Assembly (NCBI GenBank): GCA_038244815.1
Contig: JBBRTB010000045.1
Coordinates: 1 to 20,849, forward strand
Reading direction: 5' to 3'
DNA: 20,849 nt
DNA from: DASVHS01 sp038244815
Lineage (GTDB): Bacteria; Acidobacteriota; Thermoanaerobaculia; Gp7-AA8
Shown here piece by piece: positions 8,702-16,128 of the stretch. The position numbers were made by a program, and so were the translations under genes. How positions within the stretch are numbered: the stretch's first letter is position 1; every line of letters begins with the position of its first letter. Below the pieces are notes generated by a model. It was not told the origin of the DNA and made no database searches. It saw only the letters and a program-made list of their open reading frames with translations.

Positions 8702-10207
8702 ATGGCCAATTTTGAGGAAACGTTTCGCAGCGCCTACGGCTTCGATGCGCCCGGCATCGATATCGGCAACGTGATGGAAGACGGCAAACCGCTGGCGGCG
8801 TTGCCGGTCCGCGTTCCGCTGGCGATGATGAATCGCCACGGTCTGATCGCCGGCTCGACCGGGACCGGGAAGACACGCACGCTCCAGCTCCTCGCCGAGG
8901 GGCTCTCCCGCAACGGCGTTCCCGTCTTTCTCGCCGACGTGAAGGGAGATCTGGCCGGTCTCGCCGTCGAGGGGCAGGCCAGCGACAAGATCCTCGCGCG
9001 CGCGAAAAGCGGCGGCCACGACTTCAAGCCGGAGGCGTTTCCGGTCGAGTTCTTCAGTCTGACCGGCAGCCATGGCACCCAGGTCCGGGCCACCGTCTCC
9101 TCGTTCGGCCCCATCCTCCTGGGAAAAGTTCTCGATCTCACCGAAACCCAGCAAAGCGTGCTGGCCATGGTCTTCAAGTATTGCGACGACAAACAGCTGC
9201 CGCTCCTCGATTTCGCCGATCTGAAGGAAGTGCTCAACTACCTCGGCGGCGACGGCAAGGACGACCTGAAGCAGTACGGCGGGATGGCCACGGCCACCGT
9301 CGGCGTCCTCGTGCGCAAGATGGTCGAGCTCGAGCAGCAAGGTGCGGCGAAGTTCTTCGGCGAGCCTGAGCTCGACATCCATGACCTCATGCGCACCATC
9401 GGCGGCAGAGGGGTCGTCAACGTGCTCTCGCTGTCCGACGTGCAGGACAAGCCTCGCCTCTTCTCCACATTCCTGATGTGGCTCCTCGGGCAGTTCTATT
9501 ACCGGATGCCCGAGGTCGGCGATCCGGACAAACCGAAGCTCGTGTTTTTCTTCGATGAAGCCCACCTCCTGTTCGAGGATTCATCTTCGGCACTCGTCGA
9601 GCACATCGAACAGGTGGCACGGCTCATCCGGTCGAAGGGCATCGGCGTGTTCTTCATCACGCAGACGCCGCGCGACGTCGACCAGAACGTGCTGGCGCAG
9701 CTCGGCAACCGCATCCAGCACGCCGTGCGCGCATTCACGCCGCAGGACGCCAAGGACGTGAAAGCCACCGCATCGACGTTTCCTGTGAGCGAATTCGTGG
9801 AGGTCGGCAGGATGCTCACGAGCCTCGGTACGGGCGAGGCGCTCGTCAGCGTGCTCAATCCGAAAGGCGTTCCCACGCCGGTGGCCGTCACCCAGATCAA
9901 CGCACCGTCGTCATCGATGACGACGCTCGACGAAAGCGGCTATCAACGCGTGATCGAAGGATCCCAGGTCGCGCTGAAGTACGCGACAGCGATCGATCGC
10001 GAGAGCGCGCACGAGATCCTGGCGAGAAAAATCACGGTGGCGGCGAGTGCTCCGGCACCGGCCGCGGCGAAGCAGGGCGGTGAGACGTCGACGTTCACCG
10101 AGATGCTGAAAAGCCCGATCGTCCAGCAGGCCGCGCGTCAGGCCGCACGCACCGTCACGTCACAGGTGATTCGGGGATTGTTTGGAATGCTCAAGGGGCG
10201 TTCGTGA
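8702..10207 (+). CDS. HerA-like ATPase, DUF853/YjgR family
   Basis: The protein has 501 residues, matching YjgR-type proteins. Walker A GSTGTGKT lies at 51-58. Walker B KLVFFFDEAH lies at 279-288, with the Asp-Glu pair at 285-286. A sensor-like strand FFITQTP (317-323) and a conserved LGNRIQHAVRAFTPQD follow, where Arg337 is a candidate arginine finger. After the P-loop, ADVKGDLAGL (78-87) is typical of the family. These proteins are RecA-fold ATPases related to HerA and FtsK; the cellular role of YjgR is not established. No nurA-like nuclease gene is adjacent, so a HerA-NurA end-resection pair is not supported. The residues after about 455 are Ala/Pro-rich, then helical. The gene stands alone, divergent from the peptidase operon. 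Its TGA stop is the first triplet of an inverted-repeat element. Confidence 0.93.
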   Translation: MANFEETFRSAYGFDAPGIDIGNVMEDGKPLAALPVRVPLAMMNRHGLIAGSTGTGKTRTLQLLAEGLSRNGVPVFLADVKGDLAGLAVEGQASDKILARAKSGGHDFKPEAFPVEFFSLTGSHGTQVRATVSSFGPILLGKVLDLTETQQSVLAMVFKYCDDKQLPLLDFADLKEVLNYLGGDGKDDLKQYGGMATATVGVLVRKMVELEQQGAAKFFGEPELDIHDLMRTIGGRGVVNVLSLSDVQDKPRLFSTFLMWLLGQFYYRMPEVGDPDKPKLVFFFDEAHLLFEDSSSALVEHIEQVARLIRSKGIGVFFITQTPRDVDQNVLAQLGNRIQHAVRAFTPQDAKDVKATASTFPVSEFVEVGRMLTSLGTGEALVSVLNPKGVPTPVAVTQINAPSSSMTTLDESGYQRVIEGSQVALKYATAIDRESAHEILARKITVAASAPAPAAAKQGGETSTFTEMLKSPIVQQAARQAARTVTSQVIRGLFGMLKGRS

Positions 10208-10349
10208 GAAGTTCTACGAGACCCTCCGGCACGCGTTGCAGAGAGAGAGGTAGCTTCAGCAATTGTCCACAGGGGCACGCCCATTCGCCCGCTCCCCGTG
10301 GTTGGGTCCGAGGTGGGCGCGTAGCTGAAGGGTCTCGAACAACTTCTCA
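10205..10349. repeat. 145-bp element with 21-bp terminal inverted repeats (MITE-like or hairpin)
   Basis: The left end (10205-10225) reads TGAGAAGTT, CTA, CGAGACCCT. The right end (10329-10349) reads AGGGTCTCG, AAC, AACTTCTCA. These are inverted copies matching at 19 of 21 positions. Symmetry continues loosely inward with ACGCG on the left and CGCG plus TAGCTGAAG on the right, and an inner CCACAGGGG / CCCCGTGG pair. No coding frame is convincing. No target-site duplication is evident at the ends. The left end supplies the stop codon of the HerA-like gene. It may be a small non-autonomous mobile element or a long 3'-UTR hairpin. Confidence 0.6.
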
Positions 10350-10362
10350 ATGAGCGAACACA

Positions 10363-10387
10363 AAAAAGGGGCGATACGCCCCTTTTT
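10363..10387. terminator. Bidirectional intrinsic terminator between the HerA-like and ferredoxin genes
   Basis: A perfect stem AAAAAGGGGCG (10363-10373), ATA loop and CGCCCCTTTTT (10377-10387) gives a GC-rich hairpin with a T run on either strand: five on plus, six on minus. It serves both the plus-strand HerA-like gene and the minus-strand ferredoxin gene, which converge here. Confidence 0.9.
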
Positions 10388-10467
10388 GATGCCGTTGCCG
10401 GCGACTGCTGTCGTTGATTGAATCTATCGGTTTACCGCCATTAATTTAGTGACTTCTGTCACGAATT

Positions 10468-10737
10468 TCAAGTGGCCCGATTTTTATACCAGTCGGCGTT
10501 CAGCTGTGTGTAGTGGGCCCACTTCTCCGGGACCAGGTCGCCCGGGAAGATCGCCTGAACGGGACAAGCGGGCTCGCAGGCTCCACAATCGATGCAAACC
10601 TCGGGGTCGATGTACAGCAGCGTTTCCTTCTCGAAATCAGGCTCATCCTTGCGGGGATGAATGCAGTCGACGGGGCAGACGTCCACGCAGGCTGTGTCTT
10701 TGGTGTTCACGCACGGCTCAGCGATCACATAGGTCAT
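10468..10737 (-). CDS. fdxA: 7Fe-type ferredoxin ([3Fe-4S][4Fe-4S])
   Basis: The protein has 89 residues. The cysteine pattern is C9-x7-C17-x3-C21-P-x2-C25, then C48-x2-C51-x2-C54-x3-C58-P. This is the spacing of Azotobacter-type 7Fe ferredoxins. By analogy C9, C17 and C58 hold the [3Fe-4S] cluster and C21, C48, C51 and C54 hold the [4Fe-4S] cluster. It is a soluble low-potential electron carrier in the cytoplasm; the partner is unknown, and no redox enzyme lies nearby. A sigma70-like promoter precedes it and a strong terminator follows it, so it is probably a single-gene unit. A small GTGAC-TTCT-GTCAC hairpin lies just past its stop. Confidence 0.95.
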   Translation of the reverse strand: MTYVIAEPCVNTKDTACVDVCPVDCIHPRKDEPDFEKETLLYIDPEVCIDCGACEPACPVQAIFPGDLVPEKWAHYTQLNADWYKNRAT

Positions 10738-10764
10738 GGTTCGCAGCTACCTTTCCGGGCTGGA

Positions 10765-10793
10765 TTCTACCTGAGCCCTGCACCTGGGTGAAC
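10765..10793 (-). promoter_or_regulatory. Candidate sigma70-type promoter of the ferredoxin gene
   Basis: Reading the minus strand, TTCACC (-35, 10793-10788), a 17-nt spacer and TAGAAT (-10, 10770-10765) precede the ferredoxin ATG by 27 nt. This predicts a leader of about 20 nt containing AAGG. It is the best -35/-10 pair I found in the window. Confidence 0.5.
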
Positions 10794-10833
10794 GAGCAAT
10801 CCGTCACCTGGGACGGCGGCGGCCGTCACAGTG

Positions 10834-12906
10834 TCATTCATACCAGCGCCGGATCGACTCGATCTGGTAGTCGTTGCCCATGAAGGAGACGATGTCCCCG
10901 GCGGCGTGCCCGATGAGAGCGGTGGCCACTTCGGACTGATTGGAGTAGACGCCGCGCTCGGGCGCCGACTCCCAGGGTCCGAGGATGGTCACTTCCCGGC
11001 GAACGTCGCCGTTCACGAGAAGGATCCTGGTGCCGACACGAACCACGGAGGTGTCGACCCGCTGGGGGTCGAGCACCTGCACGTTGGCCAGCTCGCCCTG
11101 GAGCTTGCCGACGCGGGCGGAGAGGTAGCTGGCGCGCTGGCGTGCCGACTTGTATTCGAAATTCTCGCTGAGATCGCCGAACTCGCGCGCGGTCTGGATG
11201 GCCTTCTTATTCGCGGGAATCTCGACCTTGAGCAGGTGATCGAGCTCCGCGCGCTTCTGCGTGAGCATCTCCGCGGTCGCGTAGATCGGCTCGGCCTGGG
11301 GCTCGCGCAGCGAAGCGTGCTTCATGACCGCGGCGTGCTTGACGAGCTCGCGCCGGTATTCTTCGACCGAGCCATGGCGCTCCATAGTGTCCACGAACTT
11401 GCGGGCCTGCTCTTCGTTGTCGGTGCCCATGATCACGCGGATCACCAGGGCGCCTTTGTCGAATAGATCCTTGAGGCGCGGCCGGACGGCGTTGAACTCG
11501 TCGGAGCTGAGCGCTTCGAGAATCTGGAAGAGCAGCCCGTAAGTGGCGCGGGGACTGAGCGTCTCCTCGTCGTTGAGCTGTTTGACGTACCAGAAGAAGG
11601 CCCGGGGGTGGCGGCGCGGATAACGCAACGTCTCATCGATGAGGCGGTCGTGGATGTCCGTCTGACCGGCCTCGTCGAGCGCATGGATGATGAGCGTGAG
11701 CATGCGCGGCTCGTCGTCGAGGAAGAACGCCTCGCCGTAGACTTTGGTCCAGTCGGGATGGGTCTGGCGCACGACGCCCAGCGCCTTTTCACGCTGCGAC
11801 TTGTCGTTGATCGCGGCGACGACGCGGGAGGCCATCGGACCGGAAAGAAGCGACGACGGCTCGATCGTGGCGTCGTACCGGCCGGGCAGCGTCTCCAGCG
11901 TGGAGAGAATCTGCCACGCCGTCGCGGCATCGCTTCGCGAGATCCTCACCGCCTCGGCCGCCAGGGCAGAGGAGAAGAAGTCCGCCAGCTCCTTGCTGCG
12001 GGCGCTGTGTTTCCTGGCCAGCTCCAGCTTGCTCTTCGCGTCGGTGCGCTCGAAGTCGCGCCGGATGGCCGACTCCGCACCGGCGGCTGAGGCCGTCCAG
12101 GCGTAGGTCGCCTTCGCTCCGCTTCCGCTGACCACGATCTGCGGGTTCTTGCGCGCTGCCGTCCACCACGAGGCCCACTTCTCTTCCGGGACGATGCCGA
12201 TCACGGCGTCGCGCACTTCGCCCATGGCCATGGGACGGCCGAAGCTCTGCAGCACGCGTGCGAACATGTCGGCCGGCTTCTTCGTCGCCTCGCCGCGCAG
12301 CTCATCGAGACGGGAGAACTTCTCCAGAAGCACATGCCCCGCCGGCAGAGGCGTAAGGAACTTCCCCGCCGCACCGAGAGGGACGGAGACGCGTTTCTCC
12401 TTTTCGAAGTCGAGACGGCAGATGCCGAGCTCGGGATTCAGCTCGGTGACGACCCCGGCGCCTCGGCCGGGCATGAAGAAGTGCTCGCCCTCGTCGTAGG
12501 TGAGCCAGCTCTCGATCTTGTCGGCCCGCTCGATGGGGTTGCTCTGCGGATCGTTGAACCTGGCGATGCCGAACGCGCGGGGAAAGGACTTGTGCGCGCC
12601 GAGAGAGTTTCTGAGCGCTTCTTCGATCGGCGAGCGGAGTGTGGCGGGATGTTTCGAGAGCCGACCGATCTCCTTGAGCACCTGCAGGCGTTGCGGCCAG
12701 AGATGCTTGTCTTTGAGCGCGTCGGACAGAAGGCCGAGGAGCGTGTCGGACTGGGTTCGCTGTTCGGCCTTGCGGAGGGCCTTGGCGGTGGCCAGGAATC
12801 CGTCGATGTCGGTGAGGTCACCGTCCAGACGGCTCATCCACAGGGACTCGAGGTCTTCGAATTTTTTCTGATTGATCAGTTGCTGGGCGTGATCGCGAAA
12901 CGGCAT
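10834..12906 (-). CDS. Long GreA/GreB-domain transcription factor with large N-terminal extension
   Basis: The protein has about 690 residues; ordinary GreA has about 158. The C-terminal 145 residues are a GreA unit: an antiparallel coiled coil (about 547-620) whose tip reads FGDLSENFEY, keeping the acidic pair Asp578/Glu581 that stimulates RNA polymerase transcript cleavage. A C-terminal beta domain follows, with AGDIVSF and a terminal Tyr-Glu. Residues 1-540 are mostly helical with TPR-like character and include a small beta segment (GRGAGVVTELNPELGICRLDF). Long GreA-like proteins are known in spirochaetes and chlamydiae, and this seems comparable. The start at ATG 12906 is chosen because TACAAT lies 9 nt upstream and no Shine-Dalgarno is present. 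A GTG at 12948 would add 14 residues. It may back up or replace a standard GreA. Confidence 0.88.
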   Translation of the reverse strand: MPFRDHAQQLINQKKFEDLESLWMSRLDGDLTDIDGFLATAKALRKAEQRTQSDTLLGLLSDALKDKHLWPQRLQVLKEIGRLSKHPATLRSPIEEALRNSLGAHKSFPRAFGIARFNDPQSNPIERADKIESWLTYDEGEHFFMPGRGAGVVTELNPELGICRLDFEKEKRVSVPLGAAGKFLTPLPAGHVLLEKFSRLDELRGEATKKPADMFARVLQSFGRPMAMGEVRDAVIGIVPEEKWASWWTAARKNPQIVVSGSGAKATYAWTASAAGAESAIRRDFERTDAKSKLELARKHSARSKELADFFSSALAAEAVRISRSDAATAWQILSTLETLPGRYDATIEPSSLLSGPMASRVVAAINDKSQREKALGVVRQTHPDWTKVYGEAFFLDDEPRMLTLIIHALDEAGQTDIHDRLIDETLRYPRRHPRAFFWYVKQLNDEETLSPRATYGLLFQILEALSSDEFNAVRPRLKDLFDKGALVIRVIMGTDNEEQARKFVDTMERHGSVEEYRRELVKHAAVMKHASLREPQAEPIYATAEMLTQKRAELDHLLKVEIPANKKAIQTAREFGDLSENFEYKSARQRASYLSARVGKLQGELANVQVLDPQRVDTSVVRVGTRILLVNGDVRREVTILGPWESAPERGVYSNQSEVATALIGHAAGDIVSFMGNDYQIESIRRWYE

Positions 12907-12915
12907 GGAGCGGGG

Positions 12916-12921
12916 ATTGTA
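12916..12921 (-). promoter_or_regulatory. Candidate -10 box 9 nt before the GreA-like gene
   Basis: TACAAT on the minus strand lies 9 nt before the ATG at 12906, with no Shine-Dalgarno between. This is compatible with a leaderless transcript. No -35 match is seen at 17 nt. Confidence 0.4.
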
Positions 12922-12956
12922 GTGGAGGTCGGACAATTCTGCCGCCACCTCCGGCC

Positions 12957-12972
12957 GGCGGGTTGGCCCGCC
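12957..12972. other. GC hairpin between the 52-residue protein gene and the GreA-like gene
   Basis: GGCGGG, a TTGG loop and CCCGCC form a perfect 6-bp stem 8 nt past the stop of the small gene. There is no T run, so it is not a standard intrinsic terminator. It could stabilise the 3' end of the small message or act as an attenuator before the GreA-like gene. Confidence 0.4.
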
Positions 12973-12980
12973 TGGAAGGA

Positions 12981-13139
12981 TTAGCGGCGCATCTTGACGA
13001 GCGCTTTGAAGATGTCGAATGGAAGCTGTTCGGCGTGAACGATATGCCGCAGGTGATGAAGCGACGTGCGGCGATCCTTCACGTCGTCGATGGTGATGTT
13101 GTGCTTGCGCAACAGCTCGTGTGCTTTATGGTCTGACAT
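12981..13139 (-). CDS. Small protein, 52 residues, unknown function
   Basis: MSDHKAHELLRKHNITIDDV, then KDRRTSLHHLRHIVHAEQLP and FDIFKALVKMRR. The protein is charged, histidine-rich and predicted helical, with no signal peptide or membrane segment. I do not recognise the family. GGGAGA lies 6 nt before the ATG at 13139, a good ribosome binding site, which is why this start is preferred over an in-frame alternative at 13163. It lies upstream of the GreA-like gene on the same strand with a 74-nt gap and diverges from the membrane protein gene. The good start context and sensible composition support a real gene. Confidence 0.65.
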   Translation of the reverse strand: MSDHKAHELLRKHNITIDDVKDRRTSLHHLRHIVHAEQLPFDIFKALVKMRR

Positions 13140-13166
13140 GATCTCTCCCGGAGTGCCCAGCAACGA

Positions 13167-13180
13167 GCCTCCCGGGAGGC
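13167..13180. promoter_or_regulatory. Perfect 14-bp palindrome in a divergent promoter region
   Basis: GCCTCCCGGGAGGC is its own reverse complement. It lies between the divergent starts of the 52-residue protein gene and the DUF6056-like gene, 10 bp before a TACAAT box. It could be an operator for a dimeric regulator. Position and symmetry are the only evidence. Confidence 0.3.
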
Positions 13181-13189
13181 CTATTCCCC

Positions 13190-13195
13190 TACAAT
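13190..13195 (+). promoter_or_regulatory. Candidate -10 box 6 nt before the DUF6056-like gene
   Basis: TACAAT lies 6 nt before the ATG at 13202, and no Shine-Dalgarno sequence is present. A start site at or near the ATG would make the message leaderless. Confidence 0.4.
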
Positions 13196-13201
13196 CGGCG
13201 G

Positions 13202-14527
13202 ATGGGAGAGCGGGGGCGAACCCTGCGGTCGGTTCTCGTGATCGCTTTCGGGGCGTTCGTCCTCGTCACCTGGCTCCTGCGGGCCTGGTACGGACGCTGG
13301 ATCGCCGACGACTATTGTTTCGCGACCATGGCATGGCGCGACGGCTTCTGGCACGGTCAGTGGCTGATGTACGAGCGCCTCAACGGACGCGTCTCCGTCT
13401 CGTTCCTGATGGCGGTCATCACCTCGATGGGACGTGACACGATCCCGGCGGCGGCCATCGTCCTGATGGGGGCGTGGCTCGCCGGCGCGTGGCGCGCCGT
13501 CCATTCCGCGCTCGCCGAACTGCAGGCTGGGACATCGCTGCTCGAGGAATGGGCCGGAGCACTCGTATTCGTCGCGGCCATCGTGTCGATCACTCCCGAC
13601 CCGTATCAACCGCTGATCTGGCTCCTCGGGCTGGTCACGTACGGGCTGCCGGTCATCTGCGCGACGTGGCTGGCCGTGCTCATCCTCCGGCCGCAGTCCC
13701 CGATCCAGCTCGGCGCTGTCGCGGCTCTCTCCTTCATCGCCGGCGGATGCTCGGAGGTGGCCGCGGCGGCGCAGGTGATCTTTCTGGCGGCGCTGGGCGC
13801 GTCAACAAAGCGCTTCCGCGTGCCGATGATGACCGGCGCCATCGCCTCCGCCGCGGCTCTTCTCGTAGAGTCACTCTCGCAGGGCAACGCGATCCGGCGT
13901 GCCCTCTTTCAACCGATGTCCATCCCGGCGGCGGCCGGGGTGGCGCTCCGCGATGCACCGCTCACCCTCGCTACATTGCTGATGCAAGGCGCGGCGCCGC
14001 TGACGCTGCTCGTGGTGTTCTTCGCGCTGGCCGGCCATGGCGCGACGCGGGTGAGGCCGGCGATGGCGGTCGTCTCGCTGCTGACGATGTTCCCGATCGT
14101 AGCGATGACACTCTTCGGGGGTTTTTACGGAACGGGAAAGGTCCCGTGGGCTCGCGTTCAGTTTGTGCCGGTGGCCTACGTCACCATCGCTCTGCTGGTG
14201 GCGATCCTCGGACTGCGGCCCTCGCTCCGGCCGGCGGTTTCGATCGCTCTCACCGCCGGGACGGCGTTGCTGGTGGCGATGGCGGTGGCGAGCGCCGCCG
14301 GCGGTACGGTTCGATCGGTGCACGAGGCACGGGAGTTCGCCGCCGCCGCGGATCGGGTCGACACCCTGGCACGCCGGCAAAGGGGCTGGGAGATCGTGGT
14401 CAGCGCACCACGGGAGTACGACCTCCTGGAGTTTCTCTCGCCCAATCCCGATCACTGGACGAACCGCTGCATGGCCGAGTACTACGGCCTCCGCTCGATC
14501 CGCACGCCGCGGCTGAACGGTCGCTGA
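13202..14527 (+). CDS. Polytopic membrane protein, DUF6056-like
   Basis: The protein has 441 residues and about ten hydrophobic segments, beginning with VLVIAFGAFVLVTWLL (11-26). Between segments 1 and 2 lie WIADDYCFA (Asp36-Asp37) and, near 61-63, NGR. A DD motif just after the first membrane helix is seen in DUF6056 proteins and resembles the acidic motif of GT-C-type glycosyltransferases. That supports a lipid-linked sugar transferase role only weakly. The soluble C-terminus (about 370-441) contains a REYDLLEF segment. It diverges from the 52-residue protein gene and runs tail to tail into mpl with only 3 bp between stop codons. There is no terminator on this side. Confidence 0.75.
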   Translation: MGERGRTLRSVLVIAFGAFVLVTWLLRAWYGRWIADDYCFATMAWRDGFWHGQWLMYERLNGRVSVSFLMAVITSMGRDTIPAAAIVLMGAWLAGAWRAVHSALAELQAGTSLLEEWAGALVFVAAIVSITPDPYQPLIWLLGLVTYGLPVICATWLAVLILRPQSPIQLGAVAALSFIAGGCSEVAAAAQVIFLAALGASTKRFRVPMMTGAIASAAALLVESLSQGNAIRRALFQPMSIPAAAGVALRDAPLTLATLLMQGAAPLTLLVVFFALAGHGATRVRPAMAVVSLLTMFPIVAMTLFGGFYGTGKVPWARVQFVPVAYVTIALLVAILGLRPSLRPAVSIALTAGTALLVAMAVASAAGGTVRSVHEAREFAAAADRVDTLARRQRGWEIVVSAPREYDLLEFLSPNPDHWTNRCMAEYYGLRSIRTPRLNGR

Positions 14528-14530
14528 CCT

Positions 14531-15967
14531 CTACCGCAGGCGCTCGAGAATCATCTCGTGCACACCGCCGAACGAGCCGGACGACATCACCACCACCACG
14601 TCCTGATCGCCGGCCTGGCGCGCCACCAGGTCAGCGATGGCTGCGACGTCGTCGAGCTGTGTGGTCTCGATGCCGTCGGCGTTCAGCTTTTCGACGATGG
14701 CCGGCACCGACATCATGTGATCGAGTCCGTACCGCTCGGCGTAGCGCTGTTTGTGAAACGTCTGGCCAATGACGACGCGATCCGCTTCGTGGAACGCGTC
14801 CATGTAGCCGCTCTCGAATTCCTTGCGGGCCGACGAGATGGAGCGCGGCTCGAACAGAGCCCACAACCGGCGCCCCGGGTAACGCTTGCGGGCACCGTTG
14901 AGCGTCGTGGCGATGGCGGTGGGGTGATGGGCGAAGTCGTCGATGACGGTGACGCCGCGCTCGACACCGCGCACTTCCATGCGCCGCTTGATGCCGCGAA
15001 AGCTTTCCAGCCCCTTCTGAATGTCCTCGGCGGTGACTCCGCGCATGCGCGCGACGGCAACGTCGGCGAGCGCGTTGAGCACGTTGTGGCGCCCGGACAG
15101 ATTCGTCGTAAAGCGGAACCACTCCTTTCCTTCCCACCAGGCTGTGAAGGAGGTCGAATCCGGCGTGAACTCGACGTCGCTCGCACAGATGTCATCCGTC
15201 TTCTCTGACCCGAACGTGAACCAGCGCGCTTTCGCCGAGCTGCGGATCGGGCGCACGTTCGCGTCATCGCCGTTGGCGATGATCACGTCGCCCGCTGCCA
15301 CCTGCTCCACCGCGGCGCGAAAGGCACGGACGATGGCGTCGAGATCGGCATAGATGTCGGCGTGATCGAACTCGATGTTGTTCACGACGAGCGTGTTCGC
15401 GTGGTAGTGCAGAAACTTCGGCCCCTTGTCGAAAAACGCGGTGTTGTACTCGTCCCCTTCGATGACGAAGTCGCTACCCTGCCCGAGCTTGAAATTCTGG
15501 TTGAAGTTGAGCGGAATGCCCCCTACGACCATGCTCGGATCGCGGCCGGCCGCTTCCAGCAGCCAGGCCATCAGGGACGTCGTCGTTGTCTTTCCGTGCG
15601 TGCCGGTGATGACGATGGAGTGCTTCCCCTTCATGAAGAGGTTGTAGATGGCCTCCGGCATGGAGGTGTAGGGCAGGTCCATCTCGACAGTCGCGGCCGC
15701 TTCGATGTTCGTCCGCGCCGCGGCGTTGCCGATCACAACGACATCGGGGCGAAACGTCTCCAGGTGCTGTTTCGTATACCCCTCGAGTACCGGGATGCCG
15801 AGACTCTCGAGATAGGTGGACATGGGCGGGTAAACGTGTTCGTCCGAGCCGCCGACCTCGTAGCCTCGCTGCTGCAACATTCCAGCGAGCGAGGCCATGG
15901 CCGTCCCGGCGATTCCGATCAGATAAACGCGCCTGACATCGGCAGGCACTTGATTCAAATGCGGCAT
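14531..15967 (-). CDS. mpl: Mpl, UDP-N-acetylmuramate:L-Ala-gamma-D-Glu-meso-DAP ligase
   Basis: The protein has 478 residues in the Mur ligase family. The N-terminal domain has VYLIGIAGTAMASLAGML (14-31) and SDEHVYPPMSTYLE, the latter distinguishing Mpl from MurC. The ATP-binding loop TGTHGKTTT lies at 121-129. The central domain contains EGDEYNTAFFDKGPKFLHY, also Mpl-typical. DDFAHHPTAI and LWALFEPRS lie in the C-terminal domain. Mpl joins recycled murein tripeptide to UDP-MurNAc in the cytoplasm, saving wall material; it implies meso-diaminopimelate peptidoglycan. The frame is open to 16099, but ATG 15967 has GGAG 8 nt upstream and begins in the family-typical region. It diverges from the DUF1573 gene across about 160 bp. 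Confidence 0.95.
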   Translation of the reverse strand: MPHLNQVPADVRRVYLIGIAGTAMASLAGMLQQRGYEVGGSDEHVYPPMSTYLESLGIPVLEGYTKQHLETFRPDVVVIGNAAARTNIEAAATVEMDLPYTSMPEAIYNLFMKGKHSIVITGTHGKTTTTSLMAWLLEAAGRDPSMVVGGIPLNFNQNFKLGQGSDFVIEGDEYNTAFFDKGPKFLHYHANTLVVNNIEFDHADIYADLDAIVRAFRAAVEQVAAGDVIIANGDDANVRPIRSSAKARWFTFGSEKTDDICASDVEFTPDSTSFTAWWEGKEWFRFTTNLSGRHNVLNALADVAVARMRGVTAEDIQKGLESFRGIKRRMEVRGVERGVTVIDDFAHHPTAIATTLNGARKRYPGRRLWALFEPRSISSARKEFESGYMDAFHEADRVVIGQTFHKQRYAERYGLDHMMSVPAIVEKLNADGIETTQLDDVAAIADLVARQAGDQDVVVVMSSGSFGGVHEMILERLR

Positions 15968-16112
15968 GGTAAGGACTCCGATTCTTCGCCTCGCAACAGG
16001 CAGGCCACCCGGGAGATCGCTCGCGGTCATGCGTCCCGGAATGACATACTTTAAGGGGCTGTTCGAGAACGCCGGATCACAAACTACTTCAACATCCAAG
16101 GGTCACCCAAAC

Positions 16113-16118
16113 AGGAGG
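16113..16118 (+). promoter_or_regulatory. Strong Shine-Dalgarno of the DUF1573 gene
   Basis: AGGAGG lies 10 nt before the ATG at 16129. It is the clearest ribosome binding site in the window, in contrast to several neighbours that lack one, and it fixes the start. Confidence 0.75.
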
Positions 16119-16128
16119 TTTTCGCGCA

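Noticed and set aside
7712..9565. Long antisense ORFs over the M1 aminopeptidase (7712-8635 plus) and the HerA-like gene (8693-9565 minus)
   Set aside because: They have the same shadow composition, no start context and no family features, while the sense frames carry full zinc-site and Walker motifs.
8702..10207. HerA-NurA DNA-end-processing or HerA-based defence system
   Set aside because: The protein matches the stand-alone YjgR-type branch, and no nuclease, Sir2 or other effector gene is adjacent.
15968..16099. Upstream extension of the mpl frame to 16099
   Set aside because: The added 44 residues do not resemble Mpl, while the ATG at 15967 has a well-placed GGAG.
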